Counted from the first letter of the stretch, positions 51,688 to 61,203 are shown. The stretch is 64,000 nucleotides of DNA from Acidobacterium sp. (GCA_002737365.1 NSIL01000015.1:1-64000); one strand, 5' to 3'. The notes: a model not told the origin generated them from the letters alone. Translations and numbers: made by a program.

Positions 51688-53706
51688 ATGAGGCATCGAC
51701 TGGTTGGCGGCACTGCCGCATTTCTCCTCTCTCTGGTGGCGCTGGTCACGGCGCAACAGGCCCCGGCTCCGCGGCCGGTTGATGATGCGGCGCTGGCGAA
51801 GCCGGAGGCGAGAAACCAGGACTGGCTGTCGTACGGGCGCGACTACTACGAGCAGCGCTTCAGCCCACTCGATCAGATTACCGACGCCAATGCCGCCAAG
51901 CTCGGACTGGCGTGGTCGTTTGAAACCGCGACGGATCGCGGTCTCGAGGCGACCCCGCTCGTCATCGACGGCATCATGTACACCACCGCGTCATGGAGCG
52001 TTGTCTACGCCGTGGATGCCAGGACGGGCCAGCAGCTCTGGAAGTTCGATCCCGAAGTGCATCGCAAGTACGACCAGCTGGCGTGTTGCGATGTCGTCAA
52101 CCGCGGCGCGGCGTTCTACAAGGGCCGCGTCTATGTCGGCGCGCTCGATGGCCGGCTGATCGCGATCGACGCCAAGAGCGGCAAGCCGGCATGGTCGGTC
52201 ACGACGGTGGATCAGAAGCAGGCGTACACCAGCACCGGAGCGCCCCGCATCGCCAAAGGTAAGGTGATCATCGGCAACGGCGGCGCCGAGTACGGCGTGC
52301 GCGGCTATGTCTCCGCCTACGATGCCGAGACGGGCAAGCTGGCGTGGCGCTTCTACACGGTCCCAGGAGATCCGTCGAAACCGCAGGAGAACAAGGCGCT
52401 CGACAAGGCCTTGCCGACGTGGAAGGGCGACAACTGGTGGAAGTTCGGCGGCGGCGGCACGGTGTGGGATTCAATCGTCTACGACCCCGAGATCAACCTG
52501 CTCTACGTCGGCACCGGCAACGGCGCGGCGTGGAACCGCGAGATTCGAAGTCCAGGTGGCGGCGACAACCTCTACCTGGCGTCCATCCTCGCCATCAACC
52601 CCGATAACGGCGAGCTGGTCTGGCACTACCAGACCACGCCCGGCGACACCTGGGACTACACGGCGGTGCAGCCGATGATGCTGGCCGACCTGCAGATTGG
52701 TGGCCGCCTGCGCAAGGTGATCATGCAGGCGCCAAAGAACGGGTTCTTCTACGTGCTCGATCGGGCGACGGGCGAACTGCTCTCGGCGGATCCGTACGTC
52801 ACGGTCAACTGGGCGTCGCATGTCGACCTGAAGACCGGACGGCCGGTCGAGATTGCCGGCGCGGACTACAAGGAGAAGGGCACCTACATCCGCCCGGGAC
52901 CACTGGGCGGCCACAACTGGCAGGCCATGTCGTTCAGCCCCAAGACTGGTCTTGTCTACATTCCCGCGCAGGATAACGGGCGCTACTACGAGCAGCCGAC
53001 GGAGTTCGAATACAAGCCGCTCGAGTACAACCTGGGCGTGGGACCGATCGGCCGGAACCTGGACCGCTACGAGGTGCCGTACGCGGGGCGGTTGCTGGCG
53101 TGGGACCCGGTCGCGCGCAAGCCGCGCTGGACCGCGGAGTACGGCTCCTATTGGAACGGCGGCACGCTGGCCACCGCCGGCAACCTCGTCTTTCAGGGCA
53201 CCGCGCTCGGCGACTTCATCGCCTACAACGCCGCCACCGGCGAGAAGCTCTGGTCGTCGTGGGCGACCACCGGCATCGTCGCGCCGCCCATCACCTACAT
53301 GATCGACGGCAAGCAGTACGTATCGGTGATGGCGGGTTGGGGTGGCGCGTTCCCGAAGAAAACACGCAGTTACGGCCGCCTGTTGACGTTCACGATCGGC
53401 GGCACTGCTGCCTTGCCCGCGCGGCCGCGGCCGCGGACGGTCACCGCCATTGCCAGCAACGCCAGGCCTGAAGAGATCGCCGCGGGCGGCAAGATCTTCA
53501 ACACCTACTGCGCGCGTTGCCATGGCGGCGCCACGATTCTTCCGGACCTGCGGCGGTCATCGCCCGGCATCTACACTGGACTCGACAAGATTCTGGACGG
53601 CTCGCTGGTGGAACGCGGCATGCCGCGCTTTGCGGAACTCGACAAGGCCGCCGTGGCGGCCCTGCGAGCGTATCTGCTGGACGAGCGAAAGAAGCTGGTG
53701 CAGTAG
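51688..53706 (+). CDS. PQQ-dependent alcohol dehydrogenase with C-terminal cytochrome c domain, 672 aa
   Basis: Periplasmic quinohaemoprotein oxidising alcohols. Signal peptide ([15 protein letters not shown]), eight-bladed PQQ propeller starting [20 protein letters not shown], adjacent cysteines in QLACCDVV (the PQQ disulfide ring), the catalytic Asp in [18 protein letters not shown]. Because the residue two positions after that Asp is Thr rather than Asp, it looks calcium- rather than lanthanide-dependent. Repeats such as [26 protein letters not shown] and [18 protein letters not shown] close the propeller. A cytochrome c tail (NTYCARCHG at about 607) transfers electrons. Uses W-motifs typical of type II enzymes. 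Confidence 0.93.
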   Translation: MRHRLVGGTAAFLLSLVALVTAQQAPAPRPVDDAALAKPEARNQDWLSYGRDYYEQRFSPLDQITDANAAKLGLAWSFETATDRGLEATPLVIDGIMYTTASWSVVYAVDARTGQQLWKFDPEVHRKYDQLACCDVVNRGAAFYKGRVYVGALDGRLIAIDAKSGKPAWSVTTVDQKQAYTSTGAPRIAKGKVIIGNGGAEYGVRGYVSAYDAETGKLAWRFYTVPGDPSKPQENKALDKALPTWKGDNWWKFGGGGTVWDSIVYDPEINLLYVGTGNGAAWNREIRSPGGGDNLYLASILAINPDNGELVWHYQTTPGDTWDYTAVQPMMLADLQIGGRLRKVIMQAPKNGFFYVLDRATGELLSADPYVTVNWASHVDLKTGRPVEIAGADYKEKGTYIRPGPLGGHNWQAMSFSPKTGLVYIPAQDNGRYYEQPTEFEYKPLEYNLGVGPIGRNLDRYEVPYAGRLLAWDPVARKPRWTAEYGSYWNGGTLATAGNLVFQGTALGDFIAYNAATGEKLWSSWATTGIVAPPITYMIDGKQYVSVMAGWGGAFPKKTRSYGRLLTFTIGGTAALPARPRPRTVTAIASNARPEEIAAGGKIFNTYCARCHGGATILPDLRRSSPGIYTGLDKILDGSLVERGMPRFAELDKAAVAALRAYLLDERKKLVQ

Positions 53707-53714
53707 AGGGAGAG

Positions 53715-56180
53715 TTACCGCGACCGGGGCGCATGCCCCGGTCGTGTCTTGCGAGCGGTCACGGCCGGCGACGATGCGCCCTTCTTCCTGGCTGGACGAT
53801 CGTTCTCGTGCACGAGCGCCAGCAGCAACACTTCATCGATCGTGCTCACCAGGTGGATGGTGAGCCCCTTCAGCAATTCCTCACCAAGGTCTTCCTTGAC
53901 GTTCTTCTCGTTCTGCTTCGGGAGGACCACTTCCTTGACGCCGGCGCGCTTGGCAGCCAGCACCTTTTCCTTGATGCCACCGACCGGCAGCACCTTGCCC
54001 GACAGCGTAATCTCGCCGGTCATCGACAAGTCGCCGCGCACCGGCCGACGGGTCAGTTCCGACACCATCGCCGTGACCATCGTCACGCCGGCCGAGGGAC
54101 CGTCTTTCGGAATCGCGCCCGACGGCACGTGCACGTGCATTTCGGAGTGCTTGAAGAAGTCCGGATCGATCTGCCACTCGTTGGCGTGGGCGCGCACCCA
54201 CGACAATGCCGCGCGTGCCGATTCCTTCATCACATCACCGAGCTGCCCGGTCAGCGTCAGCGAGCCGCCACCGGTCATGCGCTTCGCTTCGACGAACAGC
54301 ACGTCACCGCCGACCGGCGTCCACGCCATGCCCGTGGCCACGCCCGGCTGCTTGGTGCGGTCCTTGACTTCTTCTGCCATGAAGCGGAACGAGCCGAGCA
54401 ATTGTTCAACGAACTCGGGCGTGACTTTGACCTTGTGGTCGTCGCCTTCGGCGCGGCGCCGCGCGATCTTCCGGCAAATGGCGCCGATCTCGCGCTCGAG
54501 ATTGCGGACCCCCGCTTCACGGGTGTAGCCGCGAATTACCGCGCGCAGGCCGGCGTCGGTAAAGACCACCTGCTGCTTGTTCAGCCCGTGGTTCAGCACC
54601 TGCTTGGCGACGAGGTGGTCGCGGGCGATGGCGAGCTTCTCTTCCTCGGTATACCCGGGGAGTTCAAGCACCTCCATGCGGTCGCGCAGAGGTGGCGGAA
54701 TCGTGTCGAGCACGTTCGCCGTCGTCACGAATAATACTTCCGAGAGATCAAACGGCACGTCGAGGTAGTGATCGCGGAACGTGTGGTTCTGTTCCGGATC
54801 GAGCACCTCGAGCAGCGCCGACGAAGGATCGCCGCGGAAGTCGCTGCCAAGTTTGTCGACTTCATCGAGAATGAAGACCGGGTTCTTCGACTCGGCCCGG
54901 CGCAGCCCCTGGATGATCTGGCCTGGGAGCGCACCGATGTAGGTGCGGCGATGGCCACGAATTTCCGCCTCGTCGCGAACGCCACCAAGCGAGATGCGGA
55001 CGAACTTGCGGCCAAGTGACTGCGCAATCGACCGCGCCAGCGAAGTCTTGCCGACGCCGGGAGGGCCGACGAAGCAGAGGATTGGCCCCTTCATGCCGGG
55101 GTTCAGCTTGCGCACGGCGAGGTATTCGAGAATGCGGTCCTTCGCCTTCTCGAGGCCTGAATGCTCGGCATCCATGATGCCCTTGGTTTTCTTCAGGTCG
55201 ATGACCTCGTCGGTCCGCTTCGACCAGGGCAGCGCGACGATCCAGTCGAGATAGGTGCGCGCCACGGTGTACTCGGCGGCGGCCGGCGGCATTTTCGACA
55301 GGCGATCGAGCTCGCGCAACGCTTCTTTCTTCACCGCCTCGGGCAAGCCGGCGGCTTCGAGCTTGGTGCGCAGCTCTTCAATTTCGCGCGTCTGGTCGTC
55401 GCCCTCGCCCAGTTCTTTCTGAATCGCCTTCAACTGCTCGCGCAGGAAGTAATCGCGCTGGTTCTTGCCGACCTCCGACTGCACCTGGCTCTGGATCTTC
55501 GAGCCGAGCTCGAGGACCTCCAGTTCCTTGATCAGCAGGCGGTTCAGCAGATCCAGGCGGGCGCGAACGTCGAGCGTCTGCAGCACTTCCTGCTTGGTCT
55601 CGGTGGCGATGGTGCCCAGTCCCGAGGCGATGAAATCAGCCAGTCGGCCCGGATCGGTGATGTTGGACGCCAGCGACTGCAGGTCGTCCGACATCAGCGG
55701 CGACAGCGAGACGATCTGCTGGAAGTTGGCCTTGATGTTCCGCTGCAGGGCGTCGATCTCGAGACGATCTTCGTCCTTCAGGAGCTCGGGCGCCTCGGTG
55801 GCCTTGCCACGCAGGTACGGACGCGTCCCCGTGATTTCGTCAAGCCGCACGCGCGCCAGGCCCTGCACGATGATGCGCAGGCTGCCGTCGGGCAGCTTGA
55901 ACATCTTGTGAATCTGGCTGGCGGTGCCAATCTCGTGAAGGTCTTTCTGCCCGGGCTCGTCTTCGCCCGCTTCACGCTGCGCGAACACCGCAATGGTCTG
56001 GCCGCTGGCGACCGCTTCGTCAATCAGCTTGACCGAGCTTTCGCGCGCGACGGCAAGTGGCATGAACGCCTGCGGAAACAATACGGTGTCGCGCAGCGGC
56101 AGCACCGGCATTTCCGGCGGCACGCGAAACACCGAAGTTTCTGAACCAGCAGGATCGAGAGGTTCGATTTGATTGCTCAC
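53715..56180 (-). CDS. lon: ATP-dependent protease Lon, 821 aa
   Basis: AAA+ serine protease that removes damaged proteins. N-terminal LON substrate domain (PVLPLRDTVLFPQAFMPLAV), Walker A CFVGPPGVGKTSLA near residue 372, Walker B FILDEVDKLG, sensor region, and protease domain with the Ser-Lys dyad: Ser in PKDGPSAGVTMVTAM (about 699) and Lys in GGIKEKVLAAKRAGVKEV (about 741). GTG 56180 is chosen: a GGGAGGGG purine tract lies 9-16 bases upstream and the sequence before it is not Lon-like. The last 15 residues are basic (ARKTRPGHAPRSR), an extension overlapping a terminator. Confidence 0.96.
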   Translation of the reverse strand: MSNQIEPLDPAGSETSVFRVPPEMPVLPLRDTVLFPQAFMPLAVARESSVKLIDEAVASGQTIAVFAQREAGEDEPGQKDLHEIGTASQIHKMFKLPDGSLRIIVQGLARVRLDEITGTRPYLRGKATEAPELLKDEDRLEIDALQRNIKANFQQIVSLSPLMSDDLQSLASNITDPGRLADFIASGLGTIATETKQEVLQTLDVRARLDLLNRLLIKELEVLELGSKIQSQVQSEVGKNQRDYFLREQLKAIQKELGEGDDQTREIEELRTKLEAAGLPEAVKKEALRELDRLSKMPPAAAEYTVARTYLDWIVALPWSKRTDEVIDLKKTKGIMDAEHSGLEKAKDRILEYLAVRKLNPGMKGPILCFVGPPGVGKTSLARSIAQSLGRKFVRISLGGVRDEAEIRGHRRTYIGALPGQIIQGLRRAESKNPVFILDEVDKLGSDFRGDPSSALLEVLDPEQNHTFRDHYLDVPFDLSEVLFVTTANVLDTIPPPLRDRMEVLELPGYTEEEKLAIARDHLVAKQVLNHGLNKQQVVFTDAGLRAVIRGYTREAGVRNLEREIGAICRKIARRRAEGDDHKVKVTPEFVEQLLGSFRFMAEEVKDRTKQPGVATGMAWTPVGGDVLFVEAKRMTGGGSLTLTGQLGDVMKESARAALSWVRAHANEWQIDPDFFKHSEMHVHVPSGAIPKDGPSAGVTMVTAMVSELTRRPVRGDLSMTGEITLSGKVLPVGGIKEKVLAAKRAGVKEVVLPKQNEKNVKEDLGEELLKGLTIHLVSTIDEVLLLALVHENDRPARKKGASSPAVTARKTRPGHAPRSR
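53722..53743. terminator. bidirectional hairpin inside the end of lon
   Basis: GACCGGGGC (53722-53730), GCAT, GCCCCGGTC (53735-53743). A perfect 9-bp stem at the end of the PQQ dehydrogenase gene (stop 53706) that also encodes lon's last codons (TRPGHAPRS). Confidence 0.6.
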
Positions 56181-56235
56181 TGGGGCCGCCCCTCCCAGGG
56201 GCGATGAATGCAAATGTGAGCCGGGGGCGGGACGT

Positions 56236-56266
56236 TGACAGGCCCCGCCACCGGCGGGGCCCGTCA
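56236..56266 (-). terminator. strong GC-rich hairpin between the DksA-type gene and lon
   Basis: GGCCCCGCC (56241-56249), ACC, GGCGGGGCC (56253-56261), extended by TGAC/GTCA outside. It lies 18 bases past the DksA-type stop and 56 bases before lon's GTG. It may end or attenuate the upstream transcript. No T run. Confidence 0.5.
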
Positions 56267-56284
56267 GGCTAAGTCGCCGGGGTG

Positions 56285-56749
56285 TTATCCCCGCATGTCG
56301 AAGCCGAGGCTCGCCGACCCGCGGCGCGCCTGGGTGCGTTCGCGCTGCTGGGCCATCTCGCGGGCCTCTTCGCAGTCCTTGCAACGAACGGCGAAGGGAA
56401 GCGCGCGCAGCCGGGGCTGAGCGATCTCTTCGGCGCACTCGAAGCAGTGACCGTACGTGCCCTCTTCAAGGCGCGACAGCGCCTCGTTGATCTTGTTCAG
56501 CGTCTCCGCCTTCATCTGGATGAGGGCGAATTCGATGTCCTCTTGAATGTCGACCTCTGAGGTCTCACCCGGATCGAGGACGTCGTGGTCTTTTTCCGAA
56601 CCCTCGGCACGCGCATCGCGGATCTTGCCCTGAACTTCGCTCAGGATCTCGCGCTGACGCTCGACGAGCATCCGCTTCAAATCGTCGTATCGCGCCCCGA
56701 TGGGCACTTCCGCTACCGCTACGTTCCGCTTCTTTGACTTGGCTGCCAT
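56285..56749 (-). CDS. DksA/TraR-type zinc-finger transcription regulator, 154 aa
   Basis: Binds RNA polymerase in the secondary channel and works with (p)ppGpp. N-terminal coiled coil (RYDDLKRMLVERQREILSEVQGKIRDARAEG) with acidic tip residues, long helix IQMKAETLNKINEALSRLEEGTYG, then a C4 zinc finger CFECAEEIAQPRLRALPFAVRCKDC. A (p)ppGpp enzyme of the bifunctional type is 1 kb away. ATG 56749 (MAAKSKKRN) is chosen over 56770. Its leader contains a 10-bp hairpin (56772-56793). Confidence 0.85.
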   Translation of the reverse strand: MAAKSKKRNVAVAEVPIGARYDDLKRMLVERQREILSEVQGKIRDARAEGSEKDHDVLDPGETSEVDIQEDIEFALIQMKAETLNKINEALSRLEEGTYGHCFECAEEIAQPRLRALPFAVRCKDCEEAREMAQQRERTQARRGSASLGFDMRG

Positions 56750-57216
56750 GTCTTCAGCCGCTCCCTTCAACCTTCCCTGTTCTAACAGGGAGGCCTATAA
56801 TTCGCTTCGCTCTTGCCGCTAGCCTTCTAGCAAGACTGATGCCTATGAACCCGACCGAACCTGAATGTCAAATTACCGATATGAGCAAACGACCGAAACG
56901 AAGCGGGCGATATTAATCGTCTATCACGTTTGTTAACAATAATTTAGTCGTCTTCGTTTTACCCAAATACCGACGAACCGAACACCGTTCACTGATGCTT
57001 AGACGCCGGACCAGAGATTTGGGTTCTACGGACCCTCTGTCACTAATCGGGGACACCCACAACCAAGGAAAGGTAGCACACCGCCCAATGCTGTGGCAAG
57101 AATTACACATAGCGGGACCTCGCGCCAGGTGCGGCAACGCGGTCGTCAGACATCGATGCCGCCCCGATCGAGAGGGCGTACTGATAAGATAGGGGTTTGT
57201 CTAAGGAGCGTTAGTT
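56750..57216. other. 467-base AT-richer intergenic region
   Basis: No supported gene. It holds the leader hairpin CTTCCCTGTT/AACAGGGAGG (56772-56793), a plus-strand TATAAT (56795-56800) that may be chance, a 25-codon open stretch from ATG 56839 (start MPMNPTEPECQITDMSKRP) without ribosome-binding site, an AT-rich stretch near 56925-56960, and the ribosome-binding AAGGAG of rpmB near 57203. A small RNA is possible. Confidence 0.4.
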
Positions 57217-57408
57217 ATGGCAATGCGCTGTGAAATCTGTGGCAAGGGTCCGGCGGTCGGTCGCCGTGTTTCCCACGCCCACAACGTCCGTCCCCGTCGT
57301 TTCGAGCCGAACCTGCAGATGGTTCGTGCGGCCGTCAATGGCGCCACCAAGCGCATGAAGGTGTGCACCCGCTGCATTCGTTCGAGCAAGGTCGTCAAGG
57401 CCGCGTAA
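57217..57408 (+). CDS. rpmB: 50S ribosomal protein L28 (RpmB), 63 aa
   Basis: Ribosomal large-subunit protein. Recognised by [33 protein letters not shown], and the C-terminal [22 protein letters not shown] and CTRC pairs would bind zinc (C+ form). AAGGAG precedes ATG 57217. Its stop overlaps the RidA start (TAATG). Confidence 0.95.
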   Translation: MAMRCEICGKGPAVGRRVSHAHNVRPRRFEPNLQMVRAAVNGATKRMKVCTRCIRSSKVVKAA

Positions 57409-57788
57409 TGCGGGAACTGGTGACGGCCGATGGCGCGGTGAAGGCCATTGGGCCGTACTCGCCGGCGCTGAAGGTCGGCAACCTGCTGTTCCTGTCGGGG
57501 TCAATTCCACTCGACCCGGTGTCGGGACAGATCGTGCCGGGCGACATCACCGCCCAGGCCACGTGCGTGATGGAGAACATCAAGGCGCTGCTGGCCGCGG
57601 CTGGTGCGGACTTTTCGCACGTCGCGCGCACGACCGTGTTCATGGTCGATCTGGGCGAGTTCGCCGCCATGAACGAGGTCTACGCCAAGTACTTCGTGAC
57701 GCCGTATCCGGCGCGCTCGACCGTGCAGGTCGTCAAGCTGCCACGGGACGTGCGCGTCGAAATCGACGTCATCGCCGTTCTGGGATAG
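57408..57788 (+). CDS. ridA: RidA-family enamine/imine deaminase, 126 aa
   Basis: Removes reactive enamine intermediates of amino acid metabolism. Family pattern: KAIGPYSPALKVGNLLFLSGSIPLDPVSGQIV, QATCVMENIKALLAAAGADFSHVARTTVFMVDLGEFAAMNEVY, and the Arg-containing end PYPARSTVQVVKLPRDVRVEIDVIAVL. The key Arg (YPARS) is present. Starts within the stop of rpmB (TAATG). Converges on the (p)ppGpp enzyme gene with a 20-base overlap. Confidence 0.93.
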   Translation: MRELVTADGAVKAIGPYSPALKVGNLLFLSGSIPLDPVSGQIVPGDITAQATCVMENIKALLAAAGADFSHVARTTVFMVDLGEFAAMNEVYAKYFVTPYPARSTVQVVKLPRDVRVEIDVIAVLG

Positions 57789-59943
57789 GCGACGACCGCT
57801 CCACGTTCAACACCCCCTTAATTCCGCGCACGGACTTAATCACCTGCTCCAGGTGCTTCATGTCCTTGATCTCGACCGTGACCTCAATGCGGGCGCGCTG
57901 GTCGCCGGTGCGCGCCTCCATGTTCGTGATGTTGGTGTTGATGTCAGAAATCCGCTGGCTGAGCTCGGCCAGCATCCCCTTCCGATCTTCCACCTCAATG
58001 GTGAGCCTGACCGTATACGGGGCGAGGTCTGAGCCCTTGTCCCACTCGACGTCAATGCGGCGCTCGGGGTCGTACATCAGGTTGATGACGTTGGGACACT
58101 TCGCCGAGTGTACCGAGACACCCTTGCCGCGAGTGATGTATCCGACGATCTGCTCCCCGCGGATCGGGTTGCAGCACTTCGCCCGAAACACCATCACATC
58201 GTCGGCGCCGCGGACTTTGATGCGATCGGGCTCGCGGCCGGTGCGCAGCACGCGCTTGACGGCGGCGACCACCGGATGTTCGGGCGCCTGCTCCTTCAGC
58301 TTGTCCTGCGGAATGATCTTGTCGAGCACCAGCCGCGGCGAGACCTTGCCGTAGCCGATTTGCGCCAGCAGGTCCTCGGGCTTGGCGGCGGCAAACTCCG
58401 CCAGGATCTTCGCGATCGCCTCGCCTTCGATGAGCTTGGCGCCATTCAGGCCGAAGCGGCGCGCTTCCTTGTCGAAGACGCGCTTGCCGAGTTCGACCGC
58501 GCGCGCCTTTTCCTCGACCTGGATCAGGTGCTTGATCTTGTTGCGCGCCCGCGACGTGACGGCGAAGTTCAGCCAGTCGCGGCTCGGCTTGTGCGTCGCG
58601 TTGCGGATGACCTCGACGATGTCGCCGTTCTTGAGGCGGGTGCGCAGCGGCACCATGCGGCCGTTGACCCGCGCGCCGACGCACTGGTGACCGACATCGG
58701 TGTGAATGGCGTACGCGAAATCGATCGCCGTCGAGCCCTTCGGCAGCACCTTGACCGTGCCGCGCGGCGTGAAGGTGTAGACCTCTTCCGGATAGAGGTC
58801 GATCTTGAGGTTCGACAGAAACTCCTGGGGGTCACGCGTGTCCTGCTGCCACTCCAACAGCTGGCGCAGCCACTGGAAGTACTGCTCGTCGCGGCCGGAG
58901 CCGACGCGGCCTTCCTTGTACTTCCAATGCGCGGCAATGCCTTCTTCCGCGAGCCGGTGCATTTCCTCGGTCCGGATCTGCACCTCGAACGGAAAGCCGC
59001 GATCGCTGATCACCGAGGTATGCAGCGACTGGTAGCCGTTGGGCCGCGGCATGGCGATGAAGTCCTTGATGCGGCCCGGCACCGGCGACCACGTCTGGTG
59101 GATGATGCCGAGCGCGGCATAACAGTCCTTCACCGACGGCGTGACGATGCGCAGGGCGACGAAGTCGTAGACCTGCTCGAGGTCGATCTTCTGGGCCTTG
59201 AGCTTGAGCCAGATGCTGAACAGGCGCTTGACGCGGCCGTCGATGCTGATGACCGGCACCTGCGCCTCGTGCAACTTGTCGCGAATGCCAGTGGTCAGCT
59301 GCTCGATCATGCCCTCGGTCGGCTTGCGCTTGGCTTCAACCTTGCCGTGCAGGGCCTCGAAGGCGGCGGGCTCGAGGTAGCGGAACGACAGCTCTTCGAG
59401 CTCATTCTTGATGCGGCTCATGCCCAGGCGGTTGGCAATCGGCGCGTAGATGTCGAGGGTCTCTTGCGAAATGCGCGCGCGCTTGTCGTCGGCCATGTGC
59501 TGCAGCGTGCGCATGTTGTGCAGGCGGTCGGCAAGCTTCACCAGGATGACCCGGATGTCATCGACCATCGCCAGCAGCATCTTGCGGAAGTTCTCGGCCT
59601 GCCGCGCTTCGGTCGACGAAAAGGGGATGGCGCCAATCTTGGTCACGCCTTCGACGATGTGGGCGACGTCCTCGCCGAATTTCTCGCGGATCTTTTCCGG
59701 GGTTGTCAGGGTGTCCTCGACCACGTCATGGAGCAGGCCGGCGGCCAGGCAGACCACATCGAGCTTCATGTCGGCCAGGATATCCGCCACTTCCAGCGGG
59801 TGGACGAGGTAAGGCTCCCCCGAATGGCGGATCTGTCCCTTGTGCTCCAGGGCCGAAAATACGTAGGCGCGGCGGAGCAATTCCAGATCGGCGTCCGGGC
59901 TGTAGCCCCTGACCTTGTCGAGCAGATCCTCGAAGCGAATCAT
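57769..59943 (-). CDS. bifunctional (p)ppGpp synthetase/hydrolase (RelA/SpoT), 724 aa
   Basis: Controls the stringent response. N-terminal HD hydrolase domain (residues about 25-180): GEPYLVHPLEVADILADM, AAGLLHDVVEDTLTT and LVKLADRLHNMRTL, with metal ligands His-Asp kept, so hydrolysis is likely active. Synthetase domain: VKRLFSIWLKLKAQKIDLEQVYDFVALRIV and RIKDFIAMPRPNGYQSLHTSVI. TGS (VYTFTPRGTVKVLPKGSTAIDFAYAIHTDVGHQCVGARVNG), a zinc-finger/RIS region (CCNPIRGEQIVGYITRGKGVSVHSAKCPN), and a C-terminal ACT domain (RLTIEVEDRKGMLAELSQRISD). Converges with ridA. No other synthetase in the window. Confidence 0.95.
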   Translation of the reverse strand: MIRFEDLLDKVRGYSPDADLELLRRAYVFSALEHKGQIRHSGEPYLVHPLEVADILADMKLDVVCLAAGLLHDVVEDTLTTPEKIREKFGEDVAHIVEGVTKIGAIPFSSTEARQAENFRKMLLAMVDDIRVILVKLADRLHNMRTLQHMADDKRARISQETLDIYAPIANRLGMSRIKNELEELSFRYLEPAAFEALHGKVEAKRKPTEGMIEQLTTGIRDKLHEAQVPVISIDGRVKRLFSIWLKLKAQKIDLEQVYDFVALRIVTPSVKDCYAALGIIHQTWSPVPGRIKDFIAMPRPNGYQSLHTSVISDRGFPFEVQIRTEEMHRLAEEGIAAHWKYKEGRVGSGRDEQYFQWLRQLLEWQQDTRDPQEFLSNLKIDLYPEEVYTFTPRGTVKVLPKGSTAIDFAYAIHTDVGHQCVGARVNGRMVPLRTRLKNGDIVEVIRNATHKPSRDWLNFAVTSRARNKIKHLIQVEEKARAVELGKRVFDKEARRFGLNGAKLIEGEAIAKILAEFAAAKPEDLLAQIGYGKVSPRLVLDKIIPQDKLKEQAPEHPVVAAVKRVLRTGREPDRIKVRGADDVMVFRAKCCNPIRGEQIVGYITRGKGVSVHSAKCPNVINLMYDPERRIDVEWDKGSDLAPYTVRLTIEVEDRKGMLAELSQRISDINTNITNMEARTGDQRARIEVTVEIKDMKHLEQVIKSVRGIKGVLNVERSSPIPERR

Positions 59944-60031
59944 GAAGTTCGGTGTCTAATGGCTTATCGGTCCGAATGGGCTTTCGGGGAAGCCCCGTCG
60001 CCTTTAATCATAGGGCACGGCCGGACCGAGG

Positions 60032-60061
60032 TTGCAGGCGGTCTCAAAACGAAGCTATACT
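60032..60061 (+). promoter_or_regulatory. promoter of the TPR lipoprotein gene
   Basis: TTGCAG (60032-60037) and TATACT (60056-60061) with an 18-base spacer. Start expected near 60068, leaving a leader of about 47 bases with a CAGGGGG ribosome-binding region before ATG 60115. Confidence 0.55.
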
Positions 60062-60114
60062 TCCCGGCCGTGCGACTTGAACGTGTTTTACAGGGACTTA
60101 CAGGGGGCATTCTG

Positions 60115-61059
60115 ATGAGAAAGCGGTCTTCGGCAGCGTGTTTGACGCTGGTTATGGGACTGGGCGTCGCGCTTGCCGGTTGCGGATATATCGGCGAGGT
60201 CCGCGCCATGAAGGCGTTCAAGGACGGCAACAAGGCGTACGGCGGCAGCGATTGGCGGGCGGCGGTCGAGAAGTACGAGGAGGCGACGAGGCTCGACCCG
60301 AATAACGCCGCCATCTACTTCTACCTGGCCAACTCGTACGACAACATGTACCGGCCGGCCCGCAAGGGTGAGGCGGCTAACGACGAGCTGATAAACAAGG
60401 CTGTCGAGAACTATAAACTCGCGAGCGAGAAACTGACGGAAGACACCATTCCGAAGCGATCGCTGGCCCTTGAGTTCCTGGTTGCGGCCTATGGCCCAGA
60501 CAAGCTGGCCGACCCGACCCAGGCCGAACCGGTGGTGAAGCGCATGATCGAACTGGCTCCCAACGAACCAACCAACTACTTCCAGCTCGCCAAGATCTAT
60601 GAAGACTCGGGCGAATACCAGCTGGCGGAAGAAACCTACCTGAAGGGCCGCGACGCCAAGCCGAGCGAACCGACGGTTTACCTGACGGTGGCCGGTTACT
60701 ACAACCGCCAGGGCGACTTCCTTAAGCTGGTGGAGAACCTCCGCAAGCGGGTCGAGCTCGAGCCGAACAACCCCGAAGCCCACTACACCGTGGCCACTTA
60801 CCATTGGGACAAGGCGTCACGCGACTTCCGCCTGTCGGACAAGGAAAAGCTGCAGCTGGTGCTGGACGGTCTGGTCTCGGTGAACAAAGCGCTTGAGATC
60901 AAGACTGACTACGTTGAGGCCATGACCTACAAGGGCCTGCTGCTCCGCACGCAGGCGCTGGTCGAGAAGGACCCGAAGAAGCAGCAGCTGTTGATCCGGG
61001 AAGGCACGGAGTTGGGCGATAAGGCCAACGCTATGCGCAAGGCCAAGGCTACCAGCTAA
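60115..61059 (+). CDS. TPR-repeat lipoprotein, 314 aa
   Basis: Lipobox LAGC ends the signal peptide (LTLVMGLGVALAGC), so it is anchored in the membrane. The remainder is tetratricopeptide repeats: AFKDGNKAYGGSDWRAAVEKYEEATRLDPNNAAIYFYLANSYDNM, LAPNEPTNYFQLAKIYEDSGEYQLAEETYLKGRDAKPSEPTVYLTVAGYYNRQGDFLKLVENLRKRVELEPNNPEAHYTVATYHWD. Such lipoproteins serve as assembly or scaffolding parts of envelope complexes. The first TPR follows directly after the lipid anchor. Monocistronic, with a Rho-independent terminator. Confidence 0.9.
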   Translation: MRKRSSAACLTLVMGLGVALAGCGYIGEVRAMKAFKDGNKAYGGSDWRAAVEKYEEATRLDPNNAAIYFYLANSYDNMYRPARKGEAANDELINKAVENYKLASEKLTEDTIPKRSLALEFLVAAYGPDKLADPTQAEPVVKRMIELAPNEPTNYFQLAKIYEDSGEYQLAEETYLKGRDAKPSEPTVYLTVAGYYNRQGDFLKLVENLRKRVELEPNNPEAHYTVATYHWDKASRDFRLSDKEKLQLVLDGLVSVNKALEIKTDYVEAMTYKGLLLRTQALVEKDPKKQQLLIREGTELGDKANAMRKAKATS

Positions 61060-61103
61060 ATCCCTATTACCGAGGGTGATCCGTCGATTGCCCCAAAAAA
61101 TTG

Positions 61104-61145
61104 AAAAGGGCTGGTTCCGCAGTGCGCGGGCCGGCCCTTTTCTAT
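61104..61145 (+). terminator. Rho-independent terminator of the TPR lipoprotein gene
   Basis: AAAAGGGC (61104-61111) with TGG and its mates CCG/GCCCTTTT (61131-61141) form an 11-bp stem, followed by TTCTATTT. Confidence 0.8.
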
Positions 61146-61203
61146 TTACCTGCCCGTAACCTGCAAGTGCGATAATTGATGCTTGTTCAGGAGCGATGCA
61201 CAC

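Noticed and set aside
56181..56438. Longer Lon start at 56438
   Set aside because: The 86 extra residues run through a hairpin and the DksA-type gene and do not resemble Lon.
58108..59943. Long plus-strand open frame joined to the TPR lipoprotein
   Set aside because: It is the reverse shadow of the (p)ppGpp enzyme; the lipoprotein starts at 60115 with its own lipobox.
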